A stretch of 64,000 bases of DNA from Planctomycetales bacterium (GCA_028285345.1 JANQPT010000014.1:1-64000); one strand, 5' to 3'. Shown: positions 18,637-27,736, counted from the stretch's first letter. Made by a program: numbers and translations. Notes: generated from the letters alone by a model not told the origin.

Positions 18637-19752
18637 ATGAAAATCGTCAATGTCGAAGTGATTCCGCTCACCGGCGGAACCGTAGACGGCGGGTGGCCGC
18701 AGGGGCATGAGCCGGAAGAAGACCTAAACACGCTCATCGAAGTCCACACCGATGAAGGACTGACCGGCGTCGGAAGCTGCTTTACGTCGGGCTCGCTTGT
18801 CCAGGGAGCCATGAAATTGCTCTGGCCCTTACTCGAAGGCGAATCCGCCGTGGAGCCGCTACGGGTGACCGATCAACTGCGAGAATCGACCTTCTGGCAG
18901 GGCAGGGGGGGAGCGGTTGAACATGCGATCTCCGGATTGGATATCGCCCTGTGGGACATCATGGGTCAGGCGTGCGGGCAACCGGTTTCGCGGCTGTTAG
19001 GGGGCAACTATCGCGATCGGATCAAGCCGTACGGATCGATGCTGTTCGACGAACCGCAAAAATTGCGCGAACAATTGCAGCAGACGGTGCAGCGCGGCTT
19101 TCGGGCGATCAAACTCGGCTGGCGGCCGTTTGGACGGCGGAATCGCAAGTTCGACGAACTGCTGGTCCGCACCGCCCGCGAGACGGTTGGCGACAACGTG
19201 GAGTTGATGGTCGATGCCGGCGGGAGCGAGCAGTTTTGGCCGCACGGTCTGAATTGGGCCCGCGAGACCGCTAAGATGCTGGCGGATTATGACATCGTCT
19301 GGTTCGAGGAACCGCTGCCACCGGATGACATCGAAGGGCATATTGAATTGACGCGCGTCTCGCCGGTCCCGATCGCCGGCGGCGAGGTGCTTACGCGGCG
19401 GCAATCGTTTCTGCCGTGGCTGGAGCGACGGGCGGTCGACATCATTCAGCCGGACTCGACCAAGAACGGCGGATTGAGCGAGACGCGACGGATTGCACAA
19501 GTCGCTTACGATCACAACATCCAAGTCGTCACACACGGCTGGAACACGGCCATCGGGCTTGCTGCCGATTTGCAGATGGCGGCGGCAATTCCGGTCGCAC
19601 GCTACGTGGAGTATCTCACGCCATGCGCGTATTTGGAGGATCTCACGACCGAGCCATTCACGTTAGACGCCGACGGATATCTCGAGATACCATCAACTCC
19701 AGGACTAGGAGTGAGATTGGATCATGCGAAGTTGAAGAAGTACCGCAGCTAG
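18637..19752 (+). CDS. Mandelate racemase/muconate lactonizing enzyme family protein
   Basis: A 371-residue enolase-superfamily enzyme, which abstracts a proton alpha to a carboxylate and uses Mg2+. Metal ligands are visible in order: Asp in LMVDAGG, Glu in WFEEPLPPDD and Glu in PIAGGEVLTRR. The acid/base His is in QVVTHGWNTAIG, as in the mandelate-racemase and sugar-acid dehydratase groups. A sugar acid is the likely substrate but is not determined. The ATG at 18637 starts the conserved KIVNVEVIPL; the ORF extends upstream without conserved sequence. It has no signal peptide, unlike the related protein at 42880. Confidence 0.88.
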   Translation: MKIVNVEVIPLTGGTVDGGWPQGHEPEEDLNTLIEVHTDEGLTGVGSCFTSGSLVQGAMKLLWPLLEGESAVEPLRVTDQLRESTFWQGRGGAVEHAISGLDIALWDIMGQACGQPVSRLLGGNYRDRIKPYGSMLFDEPQKLREQLQQTVQRGFRAIKLGWRPFGRRNRKFDELLVRTARETVGDNVELMVDAGGSEQFWPHGLNWARETAKMLADYDIVWFEEPLPPDDIEGHIELTRVSPVPIAGGEVLTRRQSFLPWLERRAVDIIQPDSTKNGGLSETRRIAQVAYDHNIQVVTHGWNTAIGLAADLQMAAAIPVARYVEYLTPCAYLEDLTTEPFTLDADGYLEIPSTPGLGVRLDHAKLKKYRS

Positions 19753-19756
19753 AAAA

Positions 19757-19864
19757 GTAGGTCCGGCTGTGCCGGACGGTTGCGTGATCGATTCCTTCTC
19801 AAGAACATGCGGTTATTCGAGCAGTCGATCGTCAATAATCAACGGCCGGTAAAACCGGCCCTAC
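19757..19864. repeat. 108-bp element bounded by hairpins GTAGG...CCTAC
   Basis: It starts with GTAGGTCCGGCTGTGCCGGAC, a hairpin of TCCGGC with GCCGGA, and ends with GGCCGGTAAAACCGGCC next to CCTAC. It fills the gap between two convergent genes. The ends resemble those of the element at 32448-32594 in layout but not in full sequence. Confidence 0.5.
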
Positions 19865-19878
19865 GAGACTGCCCGGAG

Positions 19879-20616
19879 TTAGACCCCGCTGGCCGATTGC
19901 GCGACGGCCACTAAAGCGTCCGCCGGCGTTCCCTGCAGTCGAGTTACGTCCAACCGTGGAACGACCGGCAACTGGTCCCAGGACATTCCATCGTCTCCGT
20001 CGCCGAGCCAGGCGATGATCGCCGGGTCGTTGCGTGCCAAGGCGGGAGGCCCGATCCATTCGGTGAAGATGATATCCGTACACTCCTCGTTCAATGCAGC
20101 GAGAACTTCCGCACGCCCGGTCTTCGAACCTCCACAAACGGCAATTGCGAGCGGGTGACGCAGCAGGCGTTTTCGCAATTCGCCAACGGTGATCCCTTTC
20201 ACCGGGTGCTGGACGTGGGCGGCAATTTCCGCGAGCGGATCGAGAACAAAGCGTCGATACCAACACGCCGGATGCGGAACCGTTAATCGCGAGTCTTCAT
20301 AAACTCGATCGTCATACAGAAGAATATCCAAATCGAGCGTCCGCGGCCCCCAGCGAACGTCATGTGTTCTCCCGTGCTGTAATTCGACTTGCTGCAGCAA
20401 ATCGAGCAGTTCAAGCGGGGAGAGTATAGTCTTCAGTCGCGCCGCCGCGTTGAGGAATTCGCCGCCGGACAATTCACCGACGGCAGGCGTACCGTAGAAC
20501 GAGCTGACTTGTTGGACTTGAACAGCCGCCTCGGAGTTTAACTCTTCAAGGCATTGCCGAAATCCGGCGGCAACATCGCCGGTGTTGCCGCCTAATGCGA
20601 TGTAGCACGTAGGCAT
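19879..20616 (-). CDS. folK: FolK (HPPK) with C-terminal extension
   Basis: A 245-residue protein. Residues up to about 155 are 6-hydroxymethyl-7,8-dihydropterin pyrophosphokinase, which transfers pyrophosphate from ATP in folate synthesis. Key stretches are ALGGNTGD, the RWGPRTLDLDILLYDD signature with its metal-binding Asp pair, and VPHPACWYRRFVLDPL. About 90 further residues follow that FolK normally lacks. They start LAIAVCGGSKTGRAEVL, which looks like a degraded P-loop. ATG at 20616 is preferred to the one three codons upstream because the conserved strand starts right after it. Confidence 0.9.
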   Translation of the reverse strand: MPTCYIALGGNTGDVAAGFRQCLEELNSEAAVQVQQVSSFYGTPAVGELSGGEFLNAAARLKTILSPLELLDLLQQVELQHGRTHDVRWGPRTLDLDILLYDDRVYEDSRLTVPHPACWYRRFVLDPLAEIAAHVQHPVKGITVGELRKRLLRHPLAIAVCGGSKTGRAEVLAALNEECTDIIFTEWIGPPALARNDPAIIAWLGDGDDGMSWDQLPVVPRLDVTRLQGTPADALVAVAQSASGV

Positions 20617-20675
20617 GAGATGCAATCATCCCTGGGCATAATCGGGCCATCCAATAAACGGTATCGAGCTTCCGA

Positions 20676-20834
20676 TCAGAGATCGGCGGCGATTCCGCCC
20701 CAGAGCCCGCCCGTGCCTTGGCCGAAGACTGAGATGGCTGAGATGGCTGACAGGAGAATCAATGCCAGCATCACCGCGTATTCAACGGCGGTTGTCCCAT
20801 CGTTGTCGAACAGGAATCGAATTACAGTCTTCAT
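20676..20834 (-). CDS. Flp-family type IVb pilin, 52 residues
   Basis: A tiny gene giving a 52-residue Flp/Fap pilin-like protein. The sequence shows a short basic N-terminus, an acidic DNDG, then TTAVEYAVMLALILLSAI, matching the Flp processing and assembly motif GxxxxEY and the hydrophobic spine. TadV-type prepilin peptidase would cut just before TTAVE, although the usual Gly is followed here by Thr (DNDGTTAVEYA). AAGGGGA lies at ideal distance before the ATG. No tad or cpa assembly genes are in the window, so it is an orphan locus. It lies 60 bp downstream of no other pilin gene; folK is next on the same strand. Confidence 0.85.
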   Translation of the reverse strand: MKTVIRFLFDNDGTTAVEYAVMLALILLSAISAISVFGQGTGGLWGGIAADL

Positions 20835-21306
20835 TGTCTTCCCCTTTTCATAGGGAGTGGTCCACGTCCACCACGTCGCCCATCTCGAATCGTGGCTTAG
20901 TATAAGGGGCTATTGAAACAGTAGGTCGCAGATCGTAACCGGTCAAAGAGATTCGATCTTGAAAGAGACGAATATTCCAATTGTCTTGAAATTGCAACAT
21001 GCGTTTGTCGCGGCGCCTGTTGTTGCGCCGGTGCCTGTTGCGGAAATCTCCCACTTTTCCGCAATCTCACTAGAGAAATCCTCCAAATCCTGCGAAAATG
21101 CCGGGCTACGCTCGACGGCGCACCGGCGGACGAATGACGTGTGGAGCCTGTATGACATCACCCATACCCCGGCAGCGTCGAACCGGCGGAAGGTCCTGGA
21201 CCTACAATTGATTGACAGCCCGATTTTCCGAAGATTGCAAACGCGACCGTCGGAGTCCAAAGCTGTCGTGGTTTCCCAGTCACTCGATGAAAGGAGGAGG
21301 TTGCTT
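20835..21306. other. Intergenic region upstream of infA
   Basis: This 472-bp stretch lies between the pilin gene (minus) and infA (plus). An open frame continuous with infA runs through part of it, but it shows no conserved sequence. No hairpin or RNA gene was recognised. It must carry the promoters of both genes; none could be placed with confidence. Confidence 0.4.
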
Positions 21307-21525
21307 ATGGCCAAAGAAGAGGCCATAGAAGTTGAGGGAGTTGTCACAGAGGCATTGGCTAACACGCAGTTCCGTGTCGAATTAGATGCCGGCGGAATGG
21401 TCTTGGCCCATGTCGCGGGAAAGATGCGCAAACACTTTATTAGGATTGTCCCGGGTGATCGCGTGACCGTCGAGGTTTCGCCGTACGACTTGACCCGAGG
21501 TCGAATCACTTACCGCGAGCGTTGA
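21307..21525 (+). CDS. infA: Translation initiation factor IF-1
   Basis: A 72-residue OB-fold protein that binds the ribosomal A site during initiation. The core [20 protein letters not shown] and the C-terminal [20 protein letters not shown] are typical, although [10 protein letters not shown] replaces the usual GKMRKNYIRI. Length is standard. The strong site AAAGGAGGAGG lies seven bases before the ATG, which fixes the start against the longer open frame. The next gene, rnhA, is 59 bp downstream on the same strand. Confidence 0.97.
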   Translation: MAKEEAIEVEGVVTEALANTQFRVELDAGGMVLAHVAGKMRKHFIRIVPGDRVTVEVSPYDLTRGRITYRER

Positions 21526-21584
21526 CCAGTGCCTGCCGCCGCACTACGTTTAATACGCTACCGCTGGCTGGGAGTTGTTGACTA

Positions 21585-22085
21585 ATGACCGCCGACGGCG
21601 ATCACGCGCAATCGCACAGCGGTGAAACGGCGACATTGCCGTTTGTTCAGCTTTTCACAGATGGTGCCTGCAGTGGAAATCCGGGACCCGGGGGGTGGGC
21701 GTTTATTCTGCGCCATCCCGCATCCGGCACCGAAAAAGAGGACTCCGGCGGCGCCGCTCATACCACCAACAATCAGATGGAATTGCAGGCCGTAATCTCC
21801 GGACTGCAATCTCTTCACCGGACCACGCGCGTCGAGGTCGTTACCGACAGCACCTACGTTGCCAAAGGTTGCAGCGAATGGTTGCCCAACTGGAAAGCCA
21901 ACGGCTGGAAACGCCGCGAAGGCAAGCGGCTCAAACCGGTCAAAAATGAAGAGCTGTGGCGCACGCTCGACGAATTGCTGGCCGAGCACCAAGTTCAGTT
22001 TCAAGTCGTCAAAGGGCATGCGGGCCATCCCGAGAACGAACGCTGCGACGAACTCGCTGTTCAAGCTGCCGAGCGATATCGCTAA
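21585..22085 (+). CDS. rnhA: Ribonuclease HI
   Basis: A 166-residue RNase HI that cuts the RNA strand of RNA-DNA hybrids. The four catalytic acids are in place: Asp in LFTDGACSGNPGPGGW, Glu in NNQMELQAV, Asp in VVTDSTYVAKG and Asp in NERCDELA. The substrate-handling His is in KGHAGHP. A short tail of about 15 residues at the N-terminus (up to TATLPFVQ) is extra compared with the E. coli enzyme. It lies between infA and recG on the same strand, so the three may be expressed together. Confidence 0.96.
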   Translation: MTADGDHAQSHSGETATLPFVQLFTDGACSGNPGPGGWAFILRHPASGTEKEDSGGAAHTTNNQMELQAVISGLQSLHRTTRVEVVTDSTYVAKGCSEWLPNWKANGWKRREGKRLKPVKNEELWRTLDELLAEHQVQFQVVKGHAGHPENERCDELAVQAAERYR

Positions 22086-22263
22086 ACAGTGCTTGCCTCG
22101 GCCGTCATCGCGGCACCACTGGCCCGCCGAGGCCGCCGGGACCCGTTGTTGCCGAGTTTCGCGATCTACGAATCTGCTACACTAACTGGTGCCGTGGCTG
22201 CAGTACGTTGCGGAGTTCATTTTCCCTGATGGCATATCGATTGGGGTTGCGCTAAATCACTTC

Positions 22264-24348
22264 ATGATGCCCGACGACCCTCTACTCACTCCCGTTCAAT
22301 ACCTCAAAGGCGTCGGTCCGAATCGCGCGGAGTTGCTCCAGAAACTTGGGCTGCGGACTGCGCACGATGTCTTGTTCAATTTGCCTCGCGACTACCTGGA
22401 TTTGACGGTCGTCAAAACCGTTTCCCAGTTCGAGGAAGGCCAATCGCAGACCGTGCGCGGAACAGTCGTGGACCTTGACGGGCGGGAGCTCTCGCGCAAT
22501 CGCACACTCTCCGCGGTGCTATTGGATTGTGACGGCGATTACCTCCGCGGCGTGTGGTTCAATCAGCCCTGGGTGTTGCGGAAGTTTCAACCGGGGGACA
22601 TGGTGCTGTTCTCCGGCAAACTCAAACGCGGCGGAGGCCGCTGGGAAATCTCACATCCCACCGTTACGCCTCTCAGTGCCGAGGACGCCGAAGCGGGCGG
22701 CGGCATTTTGCCGATCTACCGCCTGACGGAGGGTCTCACGATGCATGCCATGCGGCACATCGTCCGCCAAGCCGTCGAGAACTACGCCCCGTTCGTCGCT
22801 GAGGATCTTCCCGAGAAATTCCGCGATTACTCGAAGCTGATCGGCATCGGAGACGCGCTTCGCGGCGTGCACTTTCCGAACGACCAAACTGAACGTGACA
22901 CGGCCCGGCGGCGGATCGTTTTTGAGGATTTGCTCGAGTTTCAAATCGGTCTGGCTCTGAAGCGGCGGCTTCGTACCCGTCAGCCGGCGGCGCCGCGGCT
23001 GCCCGCCACAACCAAAATCGACGCCCGCATCCGGCGGCTATTTCCCTTTGCTCTGACCGACGGGCAGAACGCCGCAATTGCTGAGATTGTCCGCGATCTT
23101 GAATCCGGCAACGCGATGCACCGCTTGCTGCAAGCCGATGTCGGAGCGGGCAAAACGGCGGTTGCCATTTACGCCATGCTGGTGGCGGTCGCTGCCGGCC
23201 AACAAGCCGTCTTCATGGCTCCCACAGAGTTGCTGGCCGTTCAGCATTGGGCCACGATCGAGTCCATCCTTGCCCACAGCCGCGTCAATCGATTGCTGCT
23301 GACCGGCAATCTCACCGCGGCGCAGCGCAAACAGGCGCTGTCAGATATCGCTGCCGGCAACGTACAACTCGTCGTCGGCACTCAAGCGGTGATCCAAAAG
23401 GATGTGCAGTTTCATCGCTTAGGACTGGTCGTGATCGACGAGCAACACAAGTTCGGCGTCATGCAGCGCGCGCATTTTTCCGCCGGAACGCAAATCCCGC
23501 ACGTGCTCGTGATGACCGCCACACCCATCCCCCGCAGCTTGTGTCTCACGCAGTTCGGCGACCTCGATCTCTCTCTGATTGCCGACATGCCTCCGGGGCG
23601 GCGCAAAGTGACCACCAGTCGAGTTTCCTCCCCCGCCGCCCGTCAGAAAGCGTGGGAGTTCATCCGCAAAAAACTGAAATCGGGCCGGCAAGCCTACGTT
23701 GTTTGCCCCCGCGTGCAGTCCGATGTTGAGGACTCAGGCGAGAGCGATGCCGCTGCCGAGGCCGTCTATGAGCAATTGCGCCAAAATGAGCTGCGCGGAT
23801 TTCGACTTGGTCTCGTACACGGTCAAATGGATCGCGAACGCAAAGCCGCGGCAATGGATGCGTTTCGCAACGGTGCGACACAGGCAATCATTTCCACAAC
23901 CGTGGTCGAAGTCGGTGTCGACGTGCCGAACGCGACATTGATGGTGGTCTACGAGGCGCAGCAGTTCGGGCTTTCGCAATTGCACCAACTCCGCGGACGC
24001 ATCGCCCGCGGCAACTTTGACGGCTATTGCTTTTTGTTTTCCCAAACCGACAATCCGGACGCCGTAGCACGGTTGCAGGCTTTGGAGCGGACGGCAAGTG
24101 GATTCGATATTGCTGAAGCCGACTTCGAGCTGCGCGGACCGGGCGACGTGCTGGGGACACGACAGCACGGCGGCATGCCGCTCAGGGTCGCCGACCTGAC
24201 AGTGGACGGCGCTTTGCTGAACGACGCCCGCGACGTCGCGTTCAAGCTCGTTGATTCCGGCCGGATCGACGAACCGGATTACGCCCCGCTCAAATCGCAC
24301 GTGCTCGAGCGCTTCAGCGAGCAGATGGACCTTGTGGGGAGTGGATAA
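22264..24348 (+). CDS. recG: ATP-dependent DNA helicase RecG
   Basis: A 694-residue branch-migration helicase that rescues stalled forks. It has the wedge/OB domain at the N-terminus (YLKGVGPNRAELLQKLGL, then TVRGTVVDLDGRELS). The superfamily-2 motifs follow: Walker A QADVGAGKTAVA, Walker B as DEQH, motif III MTATPIPRSL, motif V TTVVEVGVDVPNAT and motif VI QLRGRIARG. Length is normal for RecG. The ORF opens 25 codons earlier, but ATG at 22264 or 22267 places the conserved start correctly. It is convergent with the PPP phosphatase gene, 51 bp away. Confidence 0.96.
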   Translation: MMPDDPLLTPVQYLKGVGPNRAELLQKLGLRTAHDVLFNLPRDYLDLTVVKTVSQFEEGQSQTVRGTVVDLDGRELSRNRTLSAVLLDCDGDYLRGVWFNQPWVLRKFQPGDMVLFSGKLKRGGGRWEISHPTVTPLSAEDAEAGGGILPIYRLTEGLTMHAMRHIVRQAVENYAPFVAEDLPEKFRDYSKLIGIGDALRGVHFPNDQTERDTARRRIVFEDLLEFQIGLALKRRLRTRQPAAPRLPATTKIDARIRRLFPFALTDGQNAAIAEIVRDLESGNAMHRLLQADVGAGKTAVAIYAMLVAVAAGQQAVFMAPTELLAVQHWATIESILAHSRVNRLLLTGNLTAAQRKQALSDIAAGNVQLVVGTQAVIQKDVQFHRLGLVVIDEQHKFGVMQRAHFSAGTQIPHVLVMTATPIPRSLCLTQFGDLDLSLIADMPPGRRKVTTSRVSSPAARQKAWEFIRKKLKSGRQAYVVCPRVQSDVEDSGESDAAAEAVYEQLRQNELRGFRLGLVHGQMDRERKAAAMDAFRNGATQAIISTTVVEVGVDVPNATLMVVYEAQQFGLSQLHQLRGRIARGNFDGYCFLFSQTDNPDAVARLQALERTASGFDIAEADFELRGPGDVLGTRQHGGMPLRVADLTVDGALLNDARDVAFKLVDSGRIDEPDYAPLKSHVLERFSEQMDLVGSG

Positions 24349-24399
24349 TTCCGACGTCGCTGCGGCATGCTCGCGATCGCAATCGTTGGCGTATTCTCG

Positions 24400-25122
24400 C
24401 TACTCAACACAGATCTCCCGCGGCAGTTGCTGAGGCTTCGGTTCATGCGGCGACTCACGGAGTGCGCCCCAGCGGCTCGCTTGTCGGATTTCTCCGCTCG
24501 GCAGGTCCAGCGCAGTGAGCCAGCCGTAGTTGTAGCAGGCCGTATCGATGCACTTCACATAACCCAGATCGAGTACTTCACCGTCCCGCTGTTCGGTATG
24601 GCCCACCACGACAGGTTTGCCTGAGAAATGGGGACCGGGCGGAGGCTCCTCCAGCAGCGACCAGCGAAGCACATAGGCCGGCCATTCCTGTGGTGGAGCG
24701 TCCGGCAAGTAATTCGCGTGTGTAAACAGATAATTGTCGGTTTCGAAATAGTCCTGGGTTCCGGCAATGAAATCCAGATGGGCGGGCGGGATCACATCAA
24801 TGTCCGCCCCGAAGCGATAGGAATTCAACGTTGAAACGCCGCCGCACATCAACCAAGACTCTTTGGCGCGCTCGCTCTCTAACGCAGCCAACAGCATCTC
24901 TTCGTGATTCCCGCGAATCGTGACCAATCGGCAGCGAGAGCCGAGGTGAATCAGCAAGTCGAGCACGTCCCGCGATTCGCGTCCCTGGTCAATCACATCA
25001 CCCAGGCAGACCAACGTGTCGCCGGCGCGAAGGTCGAGCACATCGAGCAGCGCTTCAAGTGCGTGCACGCAGCCGTGAATGTCGCCGATCGCTACGATCC
25101 GCTCTGGTTGTGAGTTCACCAT
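24400..25122 (-). CDS. PPP-family serine/threonine protein phosphatase
   Basis: A 240-residue metallophosphatase. The three PPP signature motifs are clear: GDIHGCVHALEAL, GDVIDQGRESRDVLDLL (GDxxDRG variant with Gln for Arg) and RGNHEEML. A metal-binding His lies in VVGHTEQRDGEV. Bacterial members include PrpA/B-type phosphatases and diadenosine tetraphosphatases, so protein or nucleotide substrates are both possible. The Arg-to-Gln change in the second motif affects a residue that normally contacts phosphate, so activity should not be assumed identical. It has no signal peptide. Confidence 0.88.
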   Translation of the reverse strand: MVNSQPERIVAIGDIHGCVHALEALLDVLDLRAGDTLVCLGDVIDQGRESRDVLDLLIHLGSRCRLVTIRGNHEEMLLAALESERAKESWLMCGGVSTLNSYRFGADIDVIPPAHLDFIAGTQDYFETDNYLFTHANYLPDAPPQEWPAYVLRWSLLEEPPPGPHFSGKPVVVGHTEQRDGEVLDLGYVKCIDTACYNYGWLTALDLPSGEIRQASRWGALRESPHEPKPQQLPREICVE

Positions 25123-25232
25123 AGATCAGATGCATCAGCAGGGTGTCGGTCTCTCCCAATTATGACACGGCAATCTTGAGCGAACAACAGGAGCGTCGTT
25201 GCAACATCAAACGCGGCTCCTTCACCATCTGT

Positions 25233-26192
25233 TCAGTCGGCAAAACCTTGCGCCTGCAGCCATTTGTGGAACGCCGCGGTCCAAGCGCAAATTGGTTTTC
25301 CCGTGTCGCGGATGCCGTATCCGTGGCCGCCCTCGTCGCGCACAAACATTTCGCAGCGAATTCCCTGCTTGCGGCACGCGTCGGCAAATCGACGCGTGTT
25401 TTCCACGCTGACCGCCGTGTCATCCGCCGCATGCGCCAAGAAGAACGGCGGGGTCCGCGGTCCGACGTGGAATTCGTTGGAGAACTTGCGAATTTGCATG
25501 GCAGTGGGATTCTCCCCCAACGCCACCCCCTGATAATGCGTCCCGGAGACTTTCGTCGTCAGCGAGATCAGTGGATACGCCATTGCCGCTGCATCTGGGC
25601 GGCTGTTCTGCCGCTCGACGACGTCGACCGCTTTCGGATTGCCCTCGTCGAACCGTGTTGCGGCATGCGCTGCGATTAATCCGCCCGCGGAAAACCCGAA
25701 CACGCCCACACGATGTGGATCGAGGTTCCATTGCTTGGCATTGGCCCGTGCCAGCCGAATGGCCCGCTTCAGGTCGGCGATCGGTGGTTCGATCCCGTAG
25801 AAGTGTTTCTCTGATTTGACGGTGCGGAACTTCAGCACGATTCCCGCGACGCCCCATTCATTGAGCAAACGGGCCATATCATTGCCTTCCTTGTCGATGA
25901 CCACCCGCGTCAGCCCGCCGCCGGGGCAGATGATCATTGCCGCCGTCGGCCGGTCCGCTTGAGGCAAATGGAGGGTCAACGTCGGTCGATGGACGTTCGA
26001 AATGCTGCGGTCGACGATACCCTTGCCCGCGCCGCGGTCGACGCTCAACTCCGGCTCGTCGATATTCTCCGATCCGGGCGGCACGCCCGGCCAAAGTGGG
26101 ACTTCCCGTGGATTCGCGGCGGCCGCATCGCCGCCTGTCATCGACACGGCACCGATCAAAATCAAGAGCTGGGCAATTCTCGTCATGAGCAT
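25233..26192 (-). CDS. Exported alpha/beta-hydrolase (esterase/lipase type)
   Basis: A 319-residue alpha/beta-hydrolase of the BD-FAE/acetylxylan-esterase-like type. A signal peptide is visible (IAQLLILIGAVSMTGGDAAAA). The oxyanion region GGGLTRVVIDKEG, the nucleophile elbow GFSAGGLIAAH, the Asp in HAADDTAVS and the final His in GGHGYG complete a catalytic triad. The usual substrates of this group are acetyl or feruloyl esters on plant or algal polysaccharides; the exact one is unknown. The chosen ATG is 26192, with 26186 an alternative; the open frame extends further but has no signal before it. It is divergent from the SDR gene. Confidence 0.85.
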   Translation of the reverse strand: MLMTRIAQLLILIGAVSMTGGDAAAANPREVPLWPGVPPGSENIDEPELSVDRGAGKGIVDRSISNVHRPTLTLHLPQADRPTAAMIICPGGGLTRVVIDKEGNDMARLLNEWGVAGIVLKFRTVKSEKHFYGIEPPIADLKRAIRLARANAKQWNLDPHRVGVFGFSAGGLIAAHAATRFDEGNPKAVDVVERQNSRPDAAAMAYPLISLTTKVSGTHYQGVALGENPTAMQIRKFSNEFHVGPRTPPFFLAHAADDTAVSVENTRRFADACRKQGIRCEMFVRDEGGHGYGIRDTGKPICAWTAAFHKWLQAQGFAD

Positions 26193-26332
26193 GCTCGTCG
26201 CTGTGTACAGATGTTGTGTTAACGATCTCCAGTGTAGCGCCGGGCTTGCATGCGGGCAATCGATCGCCAATCATGGCGACATTCTGAGTGTGGTGGGATT
26301 GATGGTGGCGACGGCAATCAGGAGACAATTCA

Positions 26333-27103
26333 ATGAATCGTCTAAGCGGCAAGACGGCAGTGGTGACCGGCGGCGGTGGGGGGATCGGGCGCGCGACGTG
26401 CGAACGGTTTGCCGCTGAAGGCGCCAATGTGGTTATCGCGGAGGTCAACCAGGAATTGGGCGAAACCACGGCCGAAGCGATTACCTCCGCCGGCGGCAAT
26501 TGCCGTTTTGTACCGACCGACGTATCCCGGGAAGAATCGATTGAGCAAATGGTGGCGGAGACGGTCGGCGCGTTTGGCGGGATCAATATCTTGGTGAACA
26601 ACGCCGCCGTGTTTGTATTGAACGGCATCGACGCCACGATCGAAGAATGGCATCGCTCGCTGGATGTCAATGTGATTGGCACGTCGCTGGTCACCAAGGC
26701 GGTCGTTCCGGAGATGCGCAAAGCGGGGGGCGGCTCAATCGTCAATCTTGGCTCAATTTCGAGCTTTTTGGGCCAGCCGAACTTTGTGACCTATAATGCT
26801 ACCAAAGCGGCGGTGGCAACGATGACCCGCTGCATGGCGCTCGACTTGGCCGAGGACAACATCCGCGTTAACTCCGTCTGTCCCGGCACCGTCTGGACGC
26901 AGATTGTGGAACGTCTGACCGGCGAAGCGGGTCTGGACCGCGCCGCAGCGGACGCCGACCCCGAGTGGGGCGGCGCCTGCTTCCTCAACCGCATCGCAGA
27001 CTCGTCAGAGATCGCCGCCGCAATCCTATTTTTCGCCTCCGACGACGCTTCGTATTGCACGGGCGCCCATTTGATGGTCGACGGCGGGTATTCTGCGCAG
27101 TGA
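26333..27103 (+). CDS. Short-chain dehydrogenase/reductase
   Basis: A 256-residue classical SDR using NAD(P). It shows the cofactor motif TGGGGGIGRATCERFA, the NNAAV motif, Ser in NLGSISSF and the catalytic YNATK. The C-terminal ASDDASYCTGAHLMVDGGYS is typical. CAGGAG is well placed before the ATG. The substrate cannot be told from sequence. The neighbouring esterase points away from it, so shared function is not implied. Another SDR with similar layout is at 54404-55186. Confidence 0.9.
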   Translation: MNRLSGKTAVVTGGGGGIGRATCERFAAEGANVVIAEVNQELGETTAEAITSAGGNCRFVPTDVSREESIEQMVAETVGAFGGINILVNNAAVFVLNGIDATIEEWHRSLDVNVIGTSLVTKAVVPEMRKAGGGSIVNLGSISSFLGQPNFVTYNATKAAVATMTRCMALDLAEDNIRVNSVCPGTVWTQIVERLTGEAGLDRAAADADPEWGGACFLNRIADSSEIAAAILFFASDDASYCTGAHLMVDGGYSAQ

Positions 27104-27446
27104 TTAGGCACTGCAGGCTGCGCTGTTTCAATCGTTTCGCCACGGAATCTCGTGTGATCGCCTCGACCCGCAGATTCCACATTCAATTCCGCAGAGGCGT
27201 GCGGACCGGTCGCAATCGGAACAACACTCAGCATTGTCGCGGCTTCACCCACAGTCCGGTTTTCGCCGTTCGCCTCTCAAAAGAGAGTAAGACCCGCAGC
27301 GGCGGGCGACGATATTGGTTCCTGTTAGGAAGAGGCACTATCGCCGGTTTCGCTTCCTAGTGGCTGCGGGACCGGTGATCAAACGAACCAGTCCGATCGC
27401 GCCGGTTGCAATGACTGAGCGCGCACGGCGAAAGGAGAAACCCCCG
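27104..27446. other. Intergenic region
   Basis: This 343-bp stretch holds only overlapping weak open frames. No hairpin, RNA gene or conserved coding pattern was recognised. It carries AAAGGAG, the ribosome site of the next small gene, at its end. Confidence 0.35.
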
Positions 27447-27638
27447 ATGAATTCGTTGCCGGCAACCGACTTGAGCATTTCGGTTCTCAGTTGGCTGGGC
27501 GATGAGTTGCGGGAAGAAATTGCGAGACGCGAGACGGCTCATCGCTATTCTCAGATCGTGACGGGCATGAAGTCCGTGGTCGTCGCGGGCCTTTCCGGAG
27601 GCATGTCTCTGATGATTCTCAAGATCTTGCAGTTCTAA
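27447..27638 (+). CDS. Small membrane protein of unknown function, 63 residues
   Basis: A short ORF of 63 residues with an excellent AAAGGAG site nine bases before the ATG. The N-terminal half is polar and charged (LREEIARRETAHR). The C-terminal half is a single hydrophobic segment (SVVVAGLSGGMSLMILKIL). It is followed by a strong terminator, so it forms its own transcript end. No family was recognised. A longer in-frame start exists upstream but its sequence is Arg-rich and unconserved-looking. Confidence 0.6.
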   Translation: MNSLPATDLSISVLSWLGDELREEIARRETAHRYSQIVTGMKSVVVAGLSGGMSLMILKILQF

Positions 27639-27703
27639 ACGGCTCATCCATCCTGGTGCCAAGATGCACGCCGTCCACATGCGGCGTGTCATGATAAGAC
27701 TCG

Positions 27704-27736
27704 AAAAAGGGATCGCCTCTGTGCGATCCCTTTTTT
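27704..27736 (+). terminator. Rho-independent terminator
   Basis: AAAAAGGGATCGC pairs with GCGATCCCTTTTTT around a five-base loop, giving a stem of about 13 bp with a T tract. It ends the small membrane protein transcript at 27638. A second hairpin (ACGCCG/CGGCGT) lies at 27669-27688. Confidence 0.9.

Noticed and set aside
20959..21306. Long N-terminal extension of infA
   Set aside because: The IF-1 start is fixed by AAAGGAGGAGG seven bases before ATG 21307 and by standard length; the extension has no conserved sequence.
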